Numbered from the stretch's first letter, positions 1 through 7,779 are shown. The stretch: DNA of 17,475 bases from an uncultured Acetatifactor sp. (GCA_947644185.1 CANRZC010000011.1:1-17475), one strand, 5' to 3'. A program made the numbers and translations. Notes: generated from the sequence alone by a model not told the origin.

Positions 1-70
1 AGAATTCCTTTCTGTGCATTTTTGTGAATACGGGTCTGTATACAGAGTGGGAGAGCTTATAGCCTGTACT

Positions 71-874
71 TCACAGGGAGTCCGAATTTCGCTCCCTGGC
101 GCCATACTGTGTACAGGCCACAGTCAAGCAAAGCAGTGTGACGCCAACGCTGATAGGTAGCAGGGGAAGCAGTTGCGCCTCTGTAGTAAAAACCTCTGGA
201 ACAAGCTTTCCATAGGCTGTCATCAGCATATAGAAGGGATAGTCCATAGGATAACAAAACCAGACTTTTGTGTTTAACATGAGCACCGAGGGCACTATGG
301 AGGCCAGACCCAGCCCTATGGAGAAGATAGGCGTTCGTATCAGGATACTCAACAGCCAGAGCACGGACGCCATGGGCACTGCGGCAAGGTAAATCAAGGA
401 GGCAGTGCGGCATACATAGGGAAATGGCAGCAGAAAATCATAATCGTATAGCTTTGCAGCCAAAAGAGCGGAGCCGTAGTAGGTGACTAGAGACAGAACA
501 AGCTGTCCTGCAGTCAAAAAGATGGTCACGCCAAATTTGGCCAAGCACACTTTAGCAGTGCTAACGGGCAGGGAGAGACATTTCACCAGCCCGCGGCTAG
601 AAACTTCCGTCTGGACGGACAGAACTGTACAGACAATCAAGGTGGCAGGAATCATAAACCACGCCATGCCCATGTACCCCTGGATGAAATAATTGTATTC
701 TGGGGCAATATCATAGGCCCCCATAATGAAATTCACATCTGCGTTCATGGCGGAGGGCACCCACATCATAACCGCAGGAATCAGTAGGACCCAAATGATT
801 TTAGACCTTCGCAGCTTTAACAGTTCCATACAGAAAAGAGACCACAAGCTTACAGTACGAAATTCTGATTTCAT
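71..874 (-). CDS. ABC-2 type permease, lantibiotic-immunity (MutG/LanG-like)
   Basis: This is an integral membrane subunit of an ABC exporter, 267 residues long, the usual size for LanE/LanG-type half-permeases. About six hydrophobic segments are visible: one after a basic stretch (LKLRRSK) near residues 25-45, then near 70-85, 110-130, 150-180, 185-205, and a last one near 240-260 before a polar tail. The ATG at 872-874 overlaps the stop of the upstream permease as ATGA, so the two are probably translationally coupled. A longer open frame runs further upstream, but it lies wholly inside the neighbouring permease gene in another frame. It is the last gene of the ATPase-permease-permease operon. 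Family membership is inferred from hydropathy, size and order, which match LanF-E-G and C. difficile CprABC. The substrate is unknown; a lantibiotic or cationic peptide is the best guess. Confidence 0.82.
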   Translation of the reverse strand: MKSEFRTVSLWSLFCMELLKLRRSKIIWVLLIPAVMMWVPSAMNADVNFIMGAYDIAPEYNYFIQGYMGMAWFMIPATLIVCTVLSVQTEVSSRGLVKCLSLPVSTAKVCLAKFGVTIFLTAGQLVLSLVTYYGSALLAAKLYDYDFLLPFPYVCRTASLIYLAAVPMASVLWLLSILIRTPIFSIGLGLASIVPSVLMLNTKVWFCYPMDYPFYMLMTAYGKLVPEVFTTEAQLLPLLPISVGVTLLCLTVACTQYGARERNSDSL

Positions 875-1617
875 GCAAAATACCTCCGAAAAGTTTGATA
901 AACATGCTCTGCCCCGCTGAGCAGGATCATCTCCCCCAGACAGATACACAGCATTCCTCCGGCCTCCTTTGGAGAAAACTGATGCAGCATTCCATAAGGG
1001 GAGGAAAAGGGCAGCATCTGCAAAGCTGGGATATGGCTGGGCAGCATAGAGGCGAAGAATACCAATATCACGCCCATTCCCAAACCGAGCCACATATTCT
1101 GGCACATAGAAGCTATGAAGAGCATAGCTGTCCCGGTAGGGAGCAGCAAGGCCAGCTCAAAGGCCATGCTGGAGAGAACCTGTATGCCGGTGACAGTGCC
1201 ACCTGGAAACCAATGGATACTACACAGCAGAAGGGAGGCTGTCTCCATGCAGAGAGGGAGTAGGCAGGAGAACAGCAGCACCCAAAGCTTTCCCAGAAAT
1301 AAGCCAAAGGGCCAAAGCGGCAGCACCTGGACTTTCTGGATGCCATTGTCTGCGTATTCTGTGTGATAGAGAAGGCAGGCGCCACAGACCAGCAGGAATA
1401 CATTCAACTGTGCCATGAGCTGCCAGTTGGCATCCATAAGGATGTGGAAAGGGCTGCCAGCCTGTGCAGTAAAGGTTTCGGCTCGCAGAGCCATGTTGAT
1501 GGCAGGAACCAGGGCTGCCAATATTCCGCCCCCAAGGAATGCAGGGACAAATCCAGTGCGTTTGAGCTTCTGGGTTTCCAGAAGGAATAGGCCAAAAGGA
1601 TTTTTGTATGCAGTCAT
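871..1617 (-). CDS. ABC-2 type permease, lantibiotic-immunity (MutE/LanE-like)
   Basis: This is the first permease of the transporter operon, 248 residues. It begins with a short polar segment ending LLETQKLKRTG, the amphipathic lead-in common to MutE/EpiE-type permeases. Hydrophobic segments follow near residues 20-40, 70-85, 100-125, 140-165, 170-195 and 220-235. Its ATG (1615-1617) overlaps the stop of the ATPase gene as ATGA, and its own stop overlaps the next permease start in the same way, so all three subunits are probably made in fixed ratio. Together with the 71-874 product it should form the membrane channel of the exporter. The product is recognised by architecture and context, not by a catalytic motif, so the exact subfamily is an inference. 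Confidence 0.82.
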   Translation of the reverse strand: MTAYKNPFGLFLLETQKLKRTGFVPAFLGGGILAALVPAINMALRAETFTAQAGSPFHILMDANWQLMAQLNVFLLVCGACLLYHTEYADNGIQKVQVLPLWPFGLFLGKLWVLLFSCLLPLCMETASLLLCSIHWFPGGTVTGIQVLSSMAFELALLLPTGTAMLFIASMCQNMWLGLGMGVILVFFASMLPSHIPALQMLPFSSPYGMLHQFSPKEAGGMLCICLGEMILLSGAEHVYQTFRRYFA

Positions 1618-2378
1618 CTGTGCTCACCTCGATTCTGATTATCCATATCGATTATGGCCAGGAAGGTTTCCTCCAGATTGTTGGTAGGCAAGCCTGCAGC
1701 CTGGGCAGTGCGTCTCATGGCATCCATAGTTCCCTCAAACAGTAATCTGCCATGATTTAAGATACCGAAATCCTCTGCCATCAGCTCCACCTCTGACAGC
1801 AGATGGGAGGACACCAGCACGGTGCAGTTATATTTTTCGGGCAGGGAGCGCACCAGCGTGCGTATTTCGTGAATCCCTATGGGGTCCAGCCCGTTGGTAG
1901 GTTCATCCAATATCAGAATGGGAGGATGTCCCAGGAGGGCGCCTGCCAATCCCAGCCGCTGTTTCATGCCCAGGGAGTATTTTTTTGCCAGTCGTCTCTT
2001 ATGCTGGGTGAGTCCCACTATTTCCAGTGCATCATCCAGGGAAGACTTTGGCAGTCCCAGGACCCGGCGCAGGATTTCCAGATTCTCTTCACCGGTAAGG
2101 TTTCCGTAAAAAGCAGGGGCCTCGATAAAGGAGCCTATATCCCGGAGAATGGAAATCCGGTCCTTTGGATAGGTTTTGTGATTGATGTGGAAGCTGCCTC
2201 CTGTAGGCTTTGTCAGTCCTAACAGCATCTTCATGGTAGTGGACTTGCCGGCGCCATTGGGGCCCAGGAAGCCGTAGACGCTGCCTTTTTTGATATGCAG
2301 GTTTAATGAGGATACAGCGGTAAAGCTGCCGTAGGTTTTTGTGAGATTTTCTGTCTCTATAATGTTTGTGCTGCTCAT
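1614..2378 (-). CDS. ABC transporter ATP-binding protein (LanF/CprA/BcrA-like)
   Basis: This cytoplasmic ATPase, 254 residues, powers the two ABC-2 permeases encoded after it. The Walker A motif GPNGAGKST spans residues 39-47. An LGMKQRL signature motif follows near 136, then Walker B ILILDEP near 157-162, the D-loop NGLDP, and the switch histidine in VSSHLLSE near 193. The C-terminal ~50 residues, with a LEETFLAII segment, match the BcrA/LanF-type of ABC-2 ATPases. The start is supported by AGGAG about six bases before the ATG. It is the first gene of the minus-strand operon and is divergent from the two-component genes at 2569-4718, which suggests that system controls it. Function in peptide-antibiotic export or immunity is inferred from family and context. 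Confidence 0.93.
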   Translation of the reverse strand: MSSTNIIETENLTKTYGSFTAVSSLNLHIKKGSVYGFLGPNGAGKSTTMKMLLGLTKPTGGSFHINHKTYPKDRISILRDIGSFIEAPAFYGNLTGEENLEILRRVLGLPKSSLDDALEIVGLTQHKRRLAKKYSLGMKQRLGLAGALLGHPPILILDEPTNGLDPIGIHEIRTLVRSLPEKYNCTVLVSSHLLSEVELMAEDFGILNHGRLLFEGTMDAMRRTAQAAGLPTNNLEETFLAIIDMDNQNRGEHR

Positions 2379-2568
2379 GATAAACTCCTTTTTTCCAATG
2401 ATTTTTATTTCCTGGCTACGAAAGTCAGTATAATCCCTGCGCCTTACAGGAACCTTTTCCTAACATTACAATTACCTTATATTTTTCCGTTTTTGGGAAA
2501 AGAGAAGAGAAAGTGTGGTATCATGAAAGAGTAAAAAGTGTCCGGGTGCTTGGAAAGAGGTGGCATGA
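2379..2568. promoter_or_regulatory. Divergent control region between transporter operon and two-component genes
   Basis: The 190-base spacer must hold the promoters of both units. For the minus strand, TATACT (2427-2432) is a reasonable -10 box, but the hexamer 17 bases upstream (AGGTTC) is a poor -35, as expected of an activator-dependent promoter. Around and upstream of it lie TTACA at 2444-2448 and again at 2466-2470, exactly 22 bases apart (two helical turns), with related TAACA (2461) and TTACC (2472) between and beside them. Such direct repeats are typical of OmpR/PhoB-type regulator sites. For the plus strand, TATATT near 2479 preceded by a weak TTTTCC is possible. Assignments come from inspection only. 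Confidence 0.45.
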
Positions 2569-3276
2569 ATGGAAAATGACTATTTGAAAAGAAAGAAAAT
2601 CCTGTTGGTGGACGACGAAGAGGAGTTGGTAGACATGGTGGCGGACATACTGGCCAAGGAGGGCTATACCCAGGTGCGCAGGGCAGGGAATGTGGCGCAA
2701 GCACTGGAACAGACACAAACCTGGCGGCCGGATTTTGCCGTACTGGATGTGATGCTTCCAGATGGGGACGGCTTCCAGCTGCTTGAGAAAATGCGGGATG
2801 AAATGGACATTCCCGTGTTATTCTTGACAGCCAAGGGAGAAGACGAGGATAAATTCCGGGGATTTGGGTTGGGGGCAGACGATTATGTAGTAAAACCTTT
2901 TTTGCCAAAGGAGCTTCTGTTTCGCATTGCTGCTGTGCTGCGCCGCTCCTATAAGGAAGAGACGCCCAGAGTGCGGCTGGCAGCCTGTGACATCGACTTT
3001 GAGCGCGCGGAGGTACTGCGAGAGGGAAAAATCCTCCCCCTGACTGCTAAGGAGTACGAGCTGCTACATGCTTTATACCGCAATGCAGGCCGTATTGTCA
3101 CCATAGATGGTCTCTGTGAAGCCGCCTGGGGAGACAATCCTTATGGCTATGAGAATTCCCTTATGGCCCATATCCGGCGCATCCGAGAAAAAATTGAAGA
3201 GAATCCGTCAAAGCCGGTGTCTCTATTGACTGTGAAGGGACTGGGCTATAAGCTGGTGCCGGAGGGATCCAAATGA
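2569..3276 (+). CDS. OmpR/PhoB-family response regulator
   Basis: This DNA-binding response regulator has 235 residues. The receiver domain (about 10-122) has the acidic pair D15-D16, the phosphoacceptor D60 in LDVMLPDGDG, T87 and the conserved K109 of VVKPF. The winged-helix effector domain (about 135-232) ends with the usual TVKGLGYKL strand. The start is supported by AGAGGTGG about six bases before the ATG. The cognate kinase starts 53 bases downstream. Because it is divergent from the LanFEG-like operon, the likely target is the promoter between them, as in CprR/CprABC and NisR/SpaR-type circuits. The inducing signal is not visible in the sequence. Confidence 0.93.
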   Translation: MENDYLKRKKILLVDDEEELVDMVADILAKEGYTQVRRAGNVAQALEQTQTWRPDFAVLDVMLPDGDGFQLLEKMRDEMDIPVLFLTAKGEDEDKFRGFGLGADDYVVKPFLPKELLFRIAAVLRRSYKEETPRVRLAACDIDFERAEVLREGKILPLTAKEYELLHALYRNAGRIVTIDGLCEAAWGDNPYGYENSLMAHIRRIREKIEENPSKPVSLLTVKGLGYKLVPEGSK

Positions 3277-3329
3277 TTTCGGTTATCCATTGATTGTGTC
3301 AGTAGATTGACAGCCAAGAGGAGAATGTC

Positions 3330-4718
3330 ATGAAGGGAACCATTAGATTGATAAAACGATTTTTGCTTATGATGGTATGTGTGGTGCCGATTTTGTTTTT
3401 CCTAAATCTGGCCCTGTTCATTGCGTACACATGGCGGGAGAGGAGCGACAACGGTGGCTGGCAGGCGGCAACTAAGGTGGGAGAGGAGCTGAGCATTGGA
3501 GAGGACGGTGCATATAGGCTGTCAGAGACAGGGCAGGAGGAGTTAGCGAAGTATGGGGCATGGGGCATTCTCGTTGAGGACGGGACCGGAAATGTGATAT
3601 GGCACAGCCAGGGCTTGCCACAGGAGATTCCACTGCACTATTCTGTGGCAGAGATTTCCTGGTATACCAGAGGCTATATTGCGGACTATCCTACAACGGT
3701 AGGTTCCAGGGGAGACGATTTGGTCATACTGGGACATCCAAAGACCTCCTACTGGAAGCTTTTGTGGAATACCTTTGACTACGGACTCATAGCTGGATTG
3801 CCCAGGATGTTGCTTACATTCCTGGCCATGAATGGTCTTTTGGTCTTTCTGATCTATATGACTCTTGGCACTGGCATCCTGCGGTCAGTAAAGCCAGTGG
3901 TACAGGGCATGGAGGCATTGCCAGAGAAAGAAATCTATGTGCGGGAGCAGGGCTTTCTGGCGGAGGTGGCTGGGGCAGTGAATCGGGTCAATGAGAAGCT
4001 GCGGGCTCAGGAGCGGGCGCTTCGAAGGAAGGAGAATGCAAGAGCAGGCTGGATATCCGGCGTGTCCCATGATATCCGCACACCCCTGACCATGGTGATG
4101 GGGTATGCTGCAGAGCTGGAGGAGGACACCTCTTTGCCTGAGGAGGCCAGAAAAAAGGCCCGGGTCATTCGGATCCAGAGTATGAAGATGAAAAACCTGG
4201 TGGGAAACCTGAATCTGGCTTCTAAATTGGAGTATCAGATGCAGCCTGTGAAAATGGAGGAGTTTCATTTGATTGCAGTGTTGCGCCAGACAGTGGCGGA
4301 TTTTGTGAATCTGGATTTGGAGGGGAAGTATCCGGTTCACTTTCAGTGCCAGGAAGGATTGACAGTGTGCAAGCTGCGGGGGGACAGGGAACTGCTACAG
4401 CGTGCCATCTCAAATGTGTTGAATAACTCTATGCTGCACAATCCTCAGGGCTGCCATATTCAGGTGGCGCTACAGATTGTGGAAGGAAAGGCGCAGATTC
4501 GCCTCATGGATGATGGAGTGGGGGTGGAGGAAGCACAATTGGAAGCTTTGCAAAACATTCCGCACTACATGATGGACAGCGGAAATGGAGTACAGCTGCG
4601 GCATGGACTGGGTTTGCTCATTGTGCGCCAGATTGTGGCAGCCCACGGGGGAGAGGTAGGGCTGGACCATGGGGCAGATAACAGGGGCTTTCTGGTGGAA
4701 ATCCTGTTAAAGCTATAG
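3330..4718 (+). CDS. Sensor histidine kinase, partner of 2569-3276 regulator
   Basis: This membrane sensor kinase has 462 residues. A first membrane segment covers about residues 10-33, an extracytoplasmic domain of about 125 residues follows, and a second segment lies near 158-183. A short linker leads to the HisKA domain with the phosphorylated H247 in SGVSHDIRTPLT. The HATPase domain has an N box (ISNVLNNSMLHN), a G1 box (MDDGVGV) and a G2 box (HGLGLLIVRQIVAAHGG). The ATG follows AGAGGAGA by about five bases. The sizeable external domain separates it from BceS-type intramembrane sensors and fits direct sensing of a ligand or peptide. It is adjacent to the response regulator and converges on the gene at 4775-5896. 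The 56-base gap to that gene shows no strong terminator. Confidence 0.93.
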   Translation: MKGTIRLIKRFLLMMVCVVPILFFLNLALFIAYTWRERSDNGGWQAATKVGEELSIGEDGAYRLSETGQEELAKYGAWGILVEDGTGNVIWHSQGLPQEIPLHYSVAEISWYTRGYIADYPTTVGSRGDDLVILGHPKTSYWKLLWNTFDYGLIAGLPRMLLTFLAMNGLLVFLIYMTLGTGILRSVKPVVQGMEALPEKEIYVREQGFLAEVAGAVNRVNEKLRAQERALRRKENARAGWISGVSHDIRTPLTMVMGYAAELEEDTSLPEEARKKARVIRIQSMKMKNLVGNLNLASKLEYQMQPVKMEEFHLIAVLRQTVADFVNLDLEGKYPVHFQCQEGLTVCKLRGDRELLQRAISNVLNNSMLHNPQGCHIQVALQIVEGKAQIRLMDDGVGVEEAQLEALQNIPHYMMDSGNGVQLRHGLGLLIVRQIVAAHGGEVGLDHGADNRGFLVEILLKL

Positions 4719-4774
4719 TCTTTCCCTGGGCGTACACAGTGGCTGGAAGCAAAATTGAGACTGAATCCGATCCA

Positions 4775-5896
4775 TCAGGATTCGCGGTAGATGCACAGAG
4801 CGTCAGCAAGCTTTAAGGTATCCATGCATTCCCTGGTGCCAGATACCTTTCGGAACAATTCCAGGGTGCCGATGCCGCCGCACCCTCCCCACAGGGGTCT
4901 GGCTTCTTTATTCCCGTCTGGATCTTCATACTGTAGGTGTAGCATCTCTCTTTTGGTGCAGCTGCCGGAGAGCTTCACCACGGCATCCTTATTCTGGCCC
5001 AACACATGCCAGATGAACCGCTTGCTAGTCTCTTTGGTCTCCCATTTGCAGCGGGTGAACTGGAAATCCTCTCCCATATAGGTTAGCTGCAGCACCAGGC
5101 GGGGACGCAGAGGGAAGAAGAGAAATTTGGGACACACACAGTTTAGGGCTACCACAGAGTGGCGCAGTGTATTGCCTGTGCGGGCACTGGTCAGCTTCCC
5201 GCATGCAAACTGAAACCAGGGATTCTGGAAGCCGCGGCCCCAGTGCTTGTCTGCGTAGCCATAGCTGGACTCAGAAGACACCTCATAGGAAACCCCATCT
5301 AAAATGACGCTTCCCTGGAAAAAACTGCGGATGCCCTCCCCGTGCCAGTAGCTGTCCAGCTTTCGAAAAACCTCAGCCAATCTGCCGCCCAGGGCACCAG
5401 TATGACAGGATACTGCTTTATTGACTTTCACATCCCATTCCATACAGCCTGCATCTGTCATTCGGGAGCGATGCCTGGCTTCCCTGGACGTTACCTGGAC
5501 AGAACCAGTAAGCCTGTCTTCGCTGTAGAGGCAATGGCCAATATGGGGATCCTTTACTTGCATAATCAGCGGACTGCCCGTGGCCTGTAAAGTAGAAATC
5601 GGGTAGAAGGCGTGAAGCTGCCTGCCGCCATTTCCCGCTTCATCGGGAAAGACACCAGCCTTTACCATCACATAGGAGGGCTTCATGCCTCTCTTTTTGA
5701 AATAGGGATGTTGGCCTAAAACAGGTCTTGATTTCCCCAGCCCGGGATTGATGATAAAAAATTCTACAAAGAAACGGCGGGTCTCCCCTGTCTCTGACTG
5801 TATGCCAGAAAAAGAGTGCCACCAGCGCATATAGCCTCTTTTGGATAGGGAGCCTCGCAGCATATGTGAATTTCTGGCCAGATCTGACAGGTTCAT
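4775..5896 (-). CDS. Tocopherol-cyclase-like (lipocalin-type) family protein
   Basis: This protein of 373 residues has no signal peptide or membrane segment. Recognition rests on tocopherol-cyclase/CrtC-like sequence: an early block with RWWHSFSG and FFVEFFIINP, and a central block YGYADKHWGRGFQNPWFQF, which matches the E/DKxWG...FP..W segment of that superfamily. In plants and cyanobacteria VTE1 closes the tocopherol chromanol ring, but that pathway is not expected in a clostridium, so substrate and reaction are unknown here. The ATG at 5894-5896 is chosen because a near-consensus promoter lies at 5970-5998, which excludes an upstream start at 5998. AAAGG about ten bases before the ATG is the likely ribosome site. 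It is transcribed alone, divergent from the SDR gene at 6127. Confidence 0.7.
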   Translation of the reverse strand: MNLSDLARNSHMLRGSLSKRGYMRWWHSFSGIQSETGETRRFFVEFFIINPGLGKSRPVLGQHPYFKKRGMKPSYVMVKAGVFPDEAGNGGRQLHAFYPISTLQATGSPLIMQVKDPHIGHCLYSEDRLTGSVQVTSREARHRSRMTDAGCMEWDVKVNKAVSCHTGALGGRLAEVFRKLDSYWHGEGIRSFFQGSVILDGVSYEVSSESSYGYADKHWGRGFQNPWFQFACGKLTSARTGNTLRHSVVALNCVCPKFLFFPLRPRLVLQLTYMGEDFQFTRCKWETKETSKRFIWHVLGQNKDAVVKLSGSCTKREMLHLQYEDPDGNKEARPLWGGCGGIGTLELFRKVSGTRECMDTLKLADALCIYRES

Positions 5897-5969
5897 CCGT
5901 GAATTGCCTTTCTTTTGTAGTCTCCCTTTTCTATGGAGATTCTCACAACATTTAGTAGCAGATGAACCT

Positions 5970-5998
5970 ATTATAATACCAGATATAGAAAATGACAA
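5970..5998 (-). promoter_or_regulatory. Sigma-A-type promoter of the tocopherol-cyclase-like gene
   Basis: On the minus strand, TTGTCA (5993-5998), a 17-base spacer and a perfect TATAAT (5970-5975) form a near-consensus vegetative promoter. Transcription would begin near 5962 and give a leader of about 65 bases. It decides the start of the gene, since upstream in-frame codons overlap the promoter. Confidence 0.8.
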
Positions 5999-6053
5999 GA
6001 GTGTTACAAAAATATTTCAAAATTATATTTCAGAAATCACCACCTGGAGGGGC

Positions 6054-6083
6054 TTGCGTGGAGGAATGAAAAAGGAATATAAT
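6054..6083 (+). promoter_or_regulatory. Possible promoter of the SDR gene
   Basis: A perfect TATAAT (6078-6083) is preceded, after 18 bases, by the weak hexamer TTGCGT. Transcription would start near 6090, about 37 bases before the ATG at 6127. The rest of the 230-base spacer 5897-6126 holds the opposing promoter and otherwise only AT-rich sequence. Confidence 0.4.
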
Positions 6084-6126
6084 GAATTCATCAAATGGTG
6101 AGGAGCAAACAAGGAGGGTGAAAAGA

Positions 6127-6978
6127 ATGAAACGGTTGTTGGTGACAGGGGCATCGGGATTTATGGGCAGCAGAGTGGTGGATTTCTATGGGGGAAAATA
6201 TGAGATCTGGGCCCCAGGCCATGGGGAACTGGACATCACCAAAGAGTCCCAGGTCTTAAAGAAGCTTCAGCACTGGAGGCCAGACTATGTGGTGCACTGC
6301 GCTGCCATTTCTGACATTGGCCAGTGTGAGAGGGAGCCAGAGCGCTCCTGGGCCATCAATGTGGAAGGTGCAGTGAATATGGCAAAGGCTGCGGGAGAGG
6401 TGGGCGCAAAATGCCTGCTTTGCAGCTCGGATCAGGTGTATGCGGGGAGCAGTGTCAAGGGCCCGCACCAGGAGAGGGAGAAGGTGTGCCCTGGCAATCT
6501 ATACGGCAGGGAGAAGCTGGCAGCCGAGGAGCGGTGTATGGAGGTGAATCCAGACAGCGTAAGCTTAAGACTATCTTGGATGTATGATTCACGGACACTG
6601 CAGCAAGGGGAACACAGTGACTTCCTGCGGACGCTTCTGGCCAAGCTTAAGACCCAGGAAACACTGCGCTATTCACCAAATGATATCAGAGGTATCACAG
6701 ACGTGAATCAGGTGGCAGAGAATTTGGAGGCAGCTTTTACACTGGAGGGTGGTGTGTATAACTTTGGTGCGCCGGGCAGCAAAAGCATGTATCACATGGT
6801 GTATTCTTTTTTTGAGCGTTTTGGCTGGGACAAACAGCGGCTGGAAAAGGATCAGGAGAGCTATGGGGAAAAGCCCAGAGATCTGACCATGAGCCAGGCG
6901 AAGCTGAATGGAGGCGGCATTTATTTCGCGGATACACAGGAGAGGCTGGAGGCGGTTTTAACAGATTTATCATGGTGA
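6127..6978 (+). CDS. NAD(P)-dependent SDR, RmlD-like sugar-nucleotide reductase/epimerase family
   Basis: This is a short-chain dehydrogenase of the extended type, 283 residues. The Rossmann motif TGASGFMGS begins at residue 7, and the LDITKE segment near 38 is typical of RmlD-like proteins (dTDP-4-dehydrorhamnose reductase). The VVHCAAISDIGQCE stretch follows, then the catalytic pair Y126 and K130 in LYGREK. A serine-rich CSSDQVYAG strand supplies the third catalytic residue. The chosen ATG follows AAGGAGGGTG by six bases; an upstream in-frame ATG at 6082 lacks such a site. No sugar-nucleotide or rhamnose genes lie nearby, so it probably acts alone and the substrate is open. The gene stands between two promoters, so it is probably monocistronic. 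Confidence 0.88.
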   Translation: MKRLLVTGASGFMGSRVVDFYGGKYEIWAPGHGELDITKESQVLKKLQHWRPDYVVHCAAISDIGQCEREPERSWAINVEGAVNMAKAAGEVGAKCLLCSSDQVYAGSSVKGPHQEREKVCPGNLYGREKLAAEERCMEVNPDSVSLRLSWMYDSRTLQQGEHSDFLRTLLAKLKTQETLRYSPNDIRGITDVNQVAENLEAAFTLEGGVYNFGAPGSKSMYHMVYSFFERFGWDKQRLEKDQESYGEKPRDLTMSQAKLNGGGIYFADTQERLEAVLTDLSW

Positions 6979-7032
6979 TGATAGTCAGGCTGCTGCATCG
7001 GGCCACTGTCTGGGAGTTTAGAGAAAATTGGG

Positions 7033-7061
7033 TTGCACAAATGAGGTCAGGTGGCTATAAT
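7033..7061 (+). promoter_or_regulatory. Sigma-A-type promoter of the SseB-family gene
   Basis: TTGCAC (7033-7038), a 17-base spacer and a perfect TATAAT (7056-7061) precede the gene at 7132. The predicted transcript starts near 7068 with a 64-base leader. It excludes an in-frame ATG at 7051 as the translation start. Confidence 0.8.
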
Positions 7062-7131
7062 AGAGAGGACAAAAAGTATCCCAGAAATAAAATGGCTGAA
7101 AATTAAAATTGTACACAAAAAAGGAGAAACC

Positions 7132-7626
7132 ATGGAATTTAATAAAACCGTATCCAATCCGATGTTGATGGGGTCTATCGAGCTGATGAAGGCCGAGGAC
7201 ACCCCCGCCCACCGCAATATGTTCCTGGGAGAGCTTGTCAAGGCAAGCTTCCTCTCTCCGGCGATTATCGAGCCTGCTCCCGCAGAAGATGCAAGCGGCA
7301 AGCTTGCCGTGGCCCCTGGCAGCAAGGTGCAGTTTCCCATGCTTACCACCCCTGACGGCGCGAAATTCTTCATGGCCTTCACAGATGAGACAGAATACAA
7401 GAAATGGCAGGAGAAGAATCAGAAGTTTCCCTTCTTTGCACTGAAGCTGGAAGACTATGCGGCTATGATACTGCGCAGGGATCCAAAGGGCAATATCTGC
7501 CCCGCCCTGGGCATGGTAATCAATCCCTTTGGGGCGAACATCGTTGTGCCCAGAGAGATGCTGGCAGGCATGATGTCAGCAAAAGCAGCTCAGGCAAAGC
7601 AGGCTGCAGAAAAACAGAAGAAATAA
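7132..7626 (+). CDS. SseB-family protein
   Basis: This soluble protein has 164 residues. The N-terminal half (IELMKAEDTPAHRNMFLGELVKASFLSPAII) and the block KVQFPMLTTPDGAKFFMAFTDETEYKKW resemble the SseB N-terminal domain, named for the enhanced serine sensitivity phenotype in enterobacteria. The biochemical role of that domain is not established. The C-terminal tail is an Ala/Lys/Gln-rich helix (SAKAAQAKQAAEKQKK). The start is supported by AAGGAG five bases before the ATG and by the promoter at 7033-7061. There is no signal peptide, so it should be cytoplasmic. The gene ends just before the structured leader of the EF-hand gene, whose terminator may also end this transcript. Confidence 0.8.
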   Translation: MEFNKTVSNPMLMGSIELMKAEDTPAHRNMFLGELVKASFLSPAIIEPAPAEDASGKLAVAPGSKVQFPMLTTPDGAKFFMAFTDETEYKKWQEKNQKFPFFALKLEDYAAMILRRDPKGNICPALGMVINPFGANIVVPREMLAGMMSAKAAQAKQAAEKQKK

Positions 7627-7639
7627 GCTGGTAAAAACA

Positions 7640-7779
7640 GGCTAAAGAAAGCCGCAAACCTGTCGATATACTTAGTACAGGAAAGCAGTTTGGCCGGCTG
7701 CTCCGAGTAATTTGAGATATGGACACCACGGATGGTATTTAACAGGGAAAGGAATTCCCTGTCTAAATGCCATTTTTTT
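7640..7779 (+). ncRNA. Candidate structured leader RNA / riboswitch-like element
   Basis: The 271 bases between the SseB-family gene and the EF-hand gene are densely structured. Visible pairings are GGCT/AGCC (7640-7643 with 7650-7653), CCTGT/ACAGG (7659-7663 with 7677-7681), AGCAGTT/GGCTGCT (7684-7690 with 7696-7702) and ACCA/TGGT (7725-7728 with 7733-7736). The last shares bases with the 5' arm of the strong terminator at 7732-7779, so the two are mutually exclusive. AAAC (7656-7659) can alternatively pair with GTTT (7688-7691) and compete with the third hairpin. Downstream, CGGAC/GTCCG (7786-7790 with 7810-7814) encloses an ATGG/CCAT hairpin. The layout of folded domain, terminator and then gene is that of a transcription-attenuating leader. 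It does not match the c-di-GMP, TPP, glycine or fluoride consensus as known to me. The ligand is unknown. Confidence 0.5.
7732..7779 (+). terminator. Strong intrinsic terminator in the leader of the EF-hand gene
   Basis: The 5' arm at 7732-7749 pairs with the 3' arm at 7755-7773. The lower 10 pairs (ATGGTATTTA with TAAATGCCAT) include one G-U, then there is one bulged C (7763) and 8 upper pairs (ACAGGGAA with TTCCCTGT) around a five-base loop. Seven T residues follow directly (7773-7779). It lies about 120 bases before the next start codon, so it either ends the SseB transcript or acts as the switchable terminator of a leader RNA. Confidence 0.88.

Noticed and set aside
35..46. 12-base perfect palindrome TCTGTATACAGA downstream of the transporter operon
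   Set aside because: It is short, has no loop or T-run, and no neighbouring gene is visible to support an operator role.
2477..2908. Minus-strand open frame opposite the first response regulator, and many similar long antisense frames across the window
   Set aside because: They lie opposite clear genes, are Pro/Ser/Cys-rich with no recognisable motif, and lack ribosome sites.
5897..5998. Upstream start at 5998 for the tocopherol-cyclase-like gene
   Set aside because: It overlaps the -35 and -10 boxes of a near-consensus promoter, so these bases cannot be in the mRNA from that promoter.
7640..7779. A c-di-GMP-I (GEMM) riboswitch, suggested by GCAAACC at 7654-7660
   Set aside because: The required GACGCAAAGC segment and the GAAA tetraloop layout are absent.
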